Below are positions 31,933 to 34,976 of a stretch of DNA of 34,976 nucleotides, piece by piece (the first letter of the stretch is position 1; each line of letters starts with the position of its first letter). The DNA lies in the IMG/VR virus record IMGVR_UViG_3300038528_000009, positions 1-34,976 of that record, one strand, 5' to 3'. A program made the position numbers and the translations under genes. A model generated the notes under the pieces. That model was not told the origin of the DNA. It saw nothing but the letters and a program-made list of their open reading frames with translations, and ran no database searches. Origin of the DNA: a virus.

Positions 31933-34431
31933 ATGACCAAGCCGAATGATACTACTGAAGTTGCCGATGCGTCAACAAAGGCTGAAAAAGGCGACCGGGG
32001 CCGCAATAAGGCGTTTAAAGCGGCTGTAGAGGCAACACCTCCCGCCAGGCATTTTGACGTGGCCAGCAGAGAATACGACATACCGCTGATCGAGGAGTTT
32101 CTGGACACGGTTTTTCATTCCGATTTCACAGAGAACGAGGAGGTTTTGGCGTGGTCGGTGTCACGGCACGGCAAACCGGTGTACCCGATGGCGGAACACG
32201 ACTTGCTCGACAGCCTGAACGGCAGCAAGGTGGCAAAAGCGCTGTATTTTGGTACCGCTACCGCGCACCGGGACGCCAACACCGGGGGTTTGTACAACCG
32301 CCAATCTCTGTTTGAGCGTTTACACGTCATCGTGCTGGACGACATCGGCACCAAGGCACCAGCGTCCGGTTTGGCCGAAGCCATGCAAGACCCCACGTAC
32401 ATTTTGGAAACCAGTCCCGGCAATTTTCAATATGGGTACGTGCTGGACACACCCATAAGCGACATGGCAAGCGCCAGGGCACTGGTCACGCTTATGTACG
32501 AGGCAGGCATTGCCGATGCCGGGGGTAAGATGCCCAACAAGCTGGTGAGGTTGCCAGAGGGCATCAACGGCAAGAAAGACCGCGACAAATGCGACTTTGT
32601 GACTCGGCTTGTCACTATGGAAGGCCCAAGGTGGACGCCGCAGGCGTTGCTGGACGCTCTCGATACCGGTGCAACATGGGCAGAAATTGAAACGAGCGCC
32701 CTCGAAGCGACCAAACGCCGCGCCAGAATGCTGGGCGGCACAACGCCCTGGGCGCCGTTCGTACCGGCCCGCGCCAGTATGTCAGGCATTATTGACCCAG
32801 TGGCCGAATGGCTGGCAGAACGCGAAGAGATCATATCCGAGAACGGCGATTGGCTGACGATAAAATGCCCCTTTGCGCAAAATCACACGTCAGGTGGAGA
32901 AACGGCAGGATATAAACAGCTCGGCATGGGTGAAGACCCGGCGCAGCGCGCTTTTCACTGCTTCCATGACGGCTGCTCGGACATGAAGACCCGCGAGTTT
33001 CTGAACTACGTGGCGTTGCTGGACGGCCCAAGCGTATCGGCCAAAGATGAGGTGGCCAACCTGGTGGCAACCTACGTGTACGATTCGATCAACGACTGCG
33101 CATGGAAAATAAAGAATACCGACGCTCCGAAGGCGCTGACCATGAGCGGTATGCGCAACACTCACCCCAGAAAAACCATGGTGCCCGGGCCAGAAGGCAA
33201 ATTAACACCGGTGTCGGAATACGCCCGGTGGCTGACCAGCGAAAGCCGGGTGGTTGTTATGGGGCCGACGTTTGACCCCTCGAACCCTTCACGGTTAATA
33301 GAGCGCCAAGGTGATCTGTACGTGAACCAGTACGCGCCGCCGTCGTGGGGCGAAGGTCCGTACGACGCGGAGCAGGTCAAAAAGTTTACCGATTTCTTGA
33401 AATACCTGATACCGGACGGCTTTGAGCGGGGGTATTTCACCGACTGGCTGGCCGCCAAGTGCCAGGACATGGGTTTCAGAGGTGCAGCGATTGTCATGGT
33501 CGCACAGCGCCAAGGCATAGGCCGGTCTACGCTATCCACCATGATCGAAACCTTGCTCGGCGAAGTAAACGTCCGCAATGAGCCGTTCGAGAAAATTGTG
33601 GGTGAAGTGCAGTATAACGACTGGCTGGAATCCCCATTCATCGTAAGTGATGAAACCCTCAACACCGGCGGCCTGAACAGCTATCGCACGTATGAAAAAC
33701 TGAAAGAAATGATCGACCCACGCCCTCGCCTTATGTCGATCAATCCGAAGTACGGCAAGCAGCGCCGTACAATGGTGCATTCGTCGTTCTTGTTTCTGTC
33801 CAATCACAGTAACGCCATGGCCATGAGCGAAGACGATCGGCGGTTTTTTGTCATCTCAAACCCCCACGTCCCGGCGCCACCGGCGTATTTCACTAAGCTG
33901 AATGAGTGGATGAACACTTGCGGCAATGACGACCGGCCAGAGTGGGCACGGCACGTTTACAGGTATTTGATGGCGCGGGAAATGAACATGGAAACGCTGC
34001 TATCCCCCCCACCGTCGACAACCGCCAAGCGGGCCATGATGGAAGAATCACGCAGCGACATAGACAATGTGGCGCAAGAGATTTTAAACTTTTGGCCGTG
34101 CGAATACATTTCAAGTTCGCAGTTCACCTCAGCCATAGAAACATTTGCGCAGCGGCTTGACCTGTACGACATGCCGAACTACAAAGCCCAGCTGAAGCGT
34201 ATTTTCGCCATGACCACTTATCCTTTGGATCAAACCGCCACGATAAAAATAGACGGCAAAACCGCACGCTTGCGGGTAATAATCACCAAAGCAGAGCCGG
34301 GCACCACTGCGAGCAAAGGTGAAAGTTTGGGGTACAACATAAAAAAGGTCATCCGTGCGGCATTGAGTGCGGAGAAAATACAGGCTGGAGTTAGTGGCGC
34401 GGCTGAAGCTCTTGACGTTAAAGGAATATAG
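31933..34431 (+). CDS. Primase-helicase (RepB/DUF5906-like)
   Basis: An 832-residue protein. Residues about 60-260 resemble RepB-type archaeal-eukaryotic primase domains (VIVLDDIGTKAP, then YILETSPGNFQYGYVLD and LVRLPEGINGK). Around 312-348 there is a Cys/His cluster, CPFAQNH then HCFHDGC, that can bind zinc. The C-terminal superfamily 3 helicase has Walker A GIGRST at 528-533 and a Walker-B-like FIVSDE. It combines priming and unwinding for the polymerase upstream. Its leader shares CGAGAGAA with the gene at 34668. Confidence 0.85.
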   Translation: MTKPNDTTEVADASTKAEKGDRGRNKAFKAAVEATPPARHFDVASREYDIPLIEEFLDTVFHSDFTENEEVLAWSVSRHGKPVYPMAEHDLLDSLNGSKVAKALYFGTATAHRDANTGGLYNRQSLFERLHVIVLDDIGTKAPASGLAEAMQDPTYILETSPGNFQYGYVLDTPISDMASARALVTLMYEAGIADAGGKMPNKLVRLPEGINGKKDRDKCDFVTRLVTMEGPRWTPQALLDALDTGATWAEIETSALEATKRRARMLGGTTPWAPFVPARASMSGIIDPVAEWLAEREEIISENGDWLTIKCPFAQNHTSGGETAGYKQLGMGEDPAQRAFHCFHDGCSDMKTREFLNYVALLDGPSVSAKDEVANLVATYVYDSINDCAWKIKNTDAPKALTMSGMRNTHPRKTMVPGPEGKLTPVSEYARWLTSESRVVVMGPTFDPSNPSRLIERQGDLYVNQYAPPSWGEGPYDAEQVKKFTDFLKYLIPDGFERGYFTDWLAAKCQDMGFRGAAIVMVAQRQGIGRSTLSTMIETLLGEVNVRNEPFEKIVGEVQYNDWLESPFIVSDETLNTGGLNSYRTYEKLKEMIDPRPRLMSINPKYGKQRRTMVHSSFLFLSNHSNAMAMSEDDRRFFVISNPHVPAPPAYFTKLNEWMNTCGNDDRPEWARHVYRYLMAREMNMETLLSPPPSTTAKRAMMEESRSDIDNVAQEILNFWPCEYISSSQFTSAIETFAQRLDLYDMPNYKAQLKRIFAMTTYPLDQTATIKIDGKTARLRVIITKAEPGTTASKGESLGYNIKKVIRAALSAEKIQAGVSGAAEALDVKGI

Positions 34432-34440
34432 CCATACTAT
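34428..34440 (+). promoter_or_regulatory. ATAGC-N3-ACTAT element
   Basis: ATAGC-CAT-ACTAT overlaps the primase-helicase stop codon and is followed by TATTAA (34438-34443), a weak -10. It has one mismatch from the perfect dyad at 22006. It would control the small genes to the right. Confidence 0.45.
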
Positions 34441-34469
34441 TAACGTATCAAAACTACAGGAATTTCATT

Positions 34470-34634
34470 ATGTCAGGAACAGAAGCGTACGCCCCGCAAA
34501 AGCGGTATGTCGAAAAGCAGAAGACCGCCGGATTTATCGCGGTCACTGTATGGATTCCCGAGAAGGCCCGGGATCAAACAATCGAATACGCGGCCAATCT
34601 GCGCCGCTCAAGTCAGATGCACAAAGAAGCATAA
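34470..34634 (+). CDS. Small RHH-like protein
   Basis: A 54-residue protein with AGGA 9-12 bases upstream of its ATG. The centre, KQKTAGFIAVTVWIPEKARD, followed by a helix ending in NLRRSSQ, resembles short phage proteins with a ribbon-helix-helix DNA-binding fold (a beta strand, then helix A and helix B). If so, it would dimerise and bind DNA, and is a candidate for a motif-binding regulator. It is followed directly by a GTTTAAAC octamer (34635-34642). Confidence 0.6.
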   Translation: MSGTEAYAPQKRYVEKQKTAGFIAVTVWIPEKARDQTIEYAANLRRSSQMHKEA

Positions 34635-34667
34635 GTTTAAACGCGCTACCAACCGAGAGAAACAACC

Positions 34668-34976
34668 ATGATCGATACTACAGTAAAAGATTTTGTAGCC
34701 TGGATAGCCGCCAGCACGAAATACCGGTTCGCATCGCCCCGCACGCAAAAAGTGCTGTACGCCGGCTTTGAGGCTGGACGCGCCGAGGTTGATAGACTGA
34801 AGGCGCAGGTCGCTGATATGCACGCAGCCTCGAATTTTGCGGGGATGTTTCAGGATGCCGAGGGAACTATCCCAGTTACGAAAGAGGGCGACTCGGTCGG
34901 GCTTTACATAAGCCCGGTTGCTAAAATTTATGAGGAGGCCGCGTGCTGGTGGGACCCCGGAGACATATCTACTCTA
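34668..34976 (+). CDS. Hypothetical protein, partial
   Basis: Starts at ATG 34668 and runs off the right edge with 103 residues present. It begins MIDTTVKDFVAWIAASTKYR. It has LYAGFEAGRAEVDRLKAQVA (coiled coil) and YISPVAKIYEEAACWWDPGD. No family was recognised. The leader GAGAGAAACAACC contains no strong Shine-Dalgarno site but resembles that before the primase-helicase. Confidence 0.6.
   Translation, partial: MIDTTVKDFVAWIAASTKYRFASPRTQKVLYAGFEAGRAEVDRLKAQVADMHAASNFAGMFQDAEGTIPVTKEGDSVGLYISPVAKIYEEAACWWDPGDISTL

Overview
The window is part of the genome of a tailed double-stranded DNA phage with podovirus-type virion genes. It has a P22-like long portal, a short-tail adaptor and hub pair, and a set of ejection-type internal virion proteins. 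No integrase, phage RNA polymerase, tRNA or endolysin gene is visible, so lysogeny is not indicated and the T7/Autographivirus type is unlikely. Shine-Dalgarno sites, sigma70-like promoters and base composition fit a Gram-negative, probably proteobacterial, host. That host assignment is inference only. Both ends are cut inside genes.

Left arm, 1-21126, minus strand: the packaging and virion operon. In transcription order it runs: small terminase; a DUF2829/Tad2-like protein (candidate anti-Thoeris/anti-CBASS factor); a one-helix membrane protein; large terminase; two small proteins; portal; a small conserved protein; scaffold; major capsid protein; a small glycine/alanine-rich protein; a head-fibre-like protein carrying eight 24-residue BspA/DUF285-type leucine-rich repeats; two small proteins; tail adaptor; tail hub; a GNAT-like virion protein; four ejection/internal virion proteins; tail fibre; and a tail-fibre chaperone-like protein cut by the window edge. 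Many neighbours overlap by 1-8 bases, which suggests translational coupling. Starts were revised from longer open frames for the GNAT-like protein (GTG 7374), the first ejection-type protein (GTG 6935), the small capsid-region protein (ATG 12923), the DUF2829 protein (ATG 20587) and the small terminase (ATG 21126).

Centre, 21127-22067: a roughly 940-base non-coding switch between the divergent arms. It holds the late promoter, a cluster of GTTTA/TAAAC elements, nine copies of an AGTGTC/GACACT core, two oppositely oriented Rho-independent terminators, a coaxial 220-bp interrupted palindrome around an AT-rich core, and several copies of a 13-bp ATAGT-N3-ACTAT element. It is the best candidate for a replication origin, packaging site and/or genetic switch.

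Right arm, 22068-34976, mostly plus strand: early and replication genes. First come a SprT-like zinc protease, a MoxR/CobS-type AAA+ ATPase and a protein that may carry a degenerate VWA fold. Four small proteins follow, two of them with membrane segments. Then comes a minus-strand two-gene insert (VRR-NUC nuclease and SNF2-type helicase) bounded by a perfect 32-bp palindrome. After it lie a Cas4/AddB-like DUF2800 nuclease, a probable single-strand DNA-binding protein, an unknown protein, a family A DNA polymerase, a primase-helicase and two small proteins. Nuclease, SSB-like protein, helicase, polymerase and primase-helicase together make a largely self-sufficient replication and recombination set.

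Two dispersed motifs tie the genome together. GTTTAAAC occurs 14 times, mostly at gene junctions. ATAGT-N3-ACTAT occurs at or near several promoters and gene starts. Both look like sites for a phage or host regulator.
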